NCBI GenBank assembly: GCA_003670425.1
Contig: QWRL01000049.1
Coordinates: forward strand, 1-13,034
Direction of reading: 5' to 3'
Length of the DNA: 13,034 nt
From: Chloroflexota bacterium
GTDB taxonomy: Bacteria; Chloroflexota; Anaerolineae; Anaerolineales; UBA11657
Part shown: one piece after another, positions 12,975 to 13,034 of the stretch
How the letters are laid out: each line of letters opens with the position of its first letter
How positions within the stretch are numbered: position 1 is the stretch's first letter
Notes under the pieces: generated by a model
Database searches by the model: none
Seen by the model: the letters and a program-made list of their open reading frames with translations, nothing else
What the model was told of the DNA's origin: nothing
Program-made: the position numbers and the translations under genes

Positions 12975-13034
12975 ATGACGCTGGTGCAGTTTGACACGCG
13001 AACTCCCCGGGAAGTGATCCATCCCTTCCAGCCC
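12975..13034 (+). CDS. Start of an unidentified gene, cut by the window edge
   Basis: An ATG at 12975 is preceded by AGGA (12963-12966) with eight bases between, and lies 16 bases after birA. Twenty codons are present (MTLVQFDTRTPREVIHPFQP), open to the edge. No family is recognised from these residues; it does not look like the pantothenate kinase (CoaX) that sometimes follows birA, which would begin with a DIGN-type motif. Confidence 0.6.
   Translation, partial: MTLVQFDTRTPREVIHPFQP

Overview
The window looks like chromosomal DNA from a GC-rich bacterium, most likely a Chloroflexota member (Anaerolineae-like). The reasons are the PT-rich extracytoplasmic stalk (repeats of the type PTAVPTAAPTAVPT), exported C39-like peptidase/TPR proteins, multi-unit ComEA-type helix-hairpin-helix (HhH) proteins and the sdhC-A-B gene order. 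This placement is from general familiarity with protein styles, not a search. Nothing indicates a plasmid, phage or insertion sequence.

Layout. (1) 1-80: C-terminal tail of an unidentified upstream gene. (2) 105-3706, plus strand: succinate dehydrogenase, with a membrane anchor that appears to be an SdhC-SdhD fusion, then flavoprotein SdhA and iron-sulfur SdhB. A small ORF (105-218) may be coupled to the anchor gene. (3) 3768-3844: tRNA-Arg(CCT) with its own promoter. (4) 3866-5143, minus strand: a PLP enzyme of the cysteine-desulfurase-like VC1184 type, with Tyr where the catalytic Cys would be. (5) 5239-10614, plus strand: a small conserved-looking protein, a membrane-anchored C39-like peptidase with TPRs, and two translationally coupled paralogous single-pass membrane proteins. 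Each paralogue has cytoplasmic-facing ComEA-type HhH units, a linker, one TM helix and an external beta-sandwich-like domain. (6) 10634-13034, plus strand: RNase HI, an HU-family protein with promoter, ribosome site and intrinsic terminator, a GNAT acetyltransferase, a monofunctional biotin protein ligase, and the first 20 codons of a further gene.

How the parts work together. SdhCD/A/B would form complex II, oxidising succinate to fumarate and passing electrons through FAD and three Fe-S clusters to membrane quinone. The tRNA, RNase HI, HU and BirA are housekeeping. The most unusual part is 6881-10614, where predicted DNA-binding modules lie on the cytoplasmic side of the membrane and ligand-binding-like domains on the outside, in two adjacent overlapping genes, preceded by an exported peptidase-like protein. 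I know of no characterised system with this layout; its role is unknown.

Several start codons lack a clear Shine-Dalgarno sequence and sit 7-25 bases after an extended -10-like element, suggesting very short leaders or leaderless transcripts. Good Shine-Dalgarno sites precede HU and the PLP-enzyme gene. No gene-free stretch exceeds about 180 bases.
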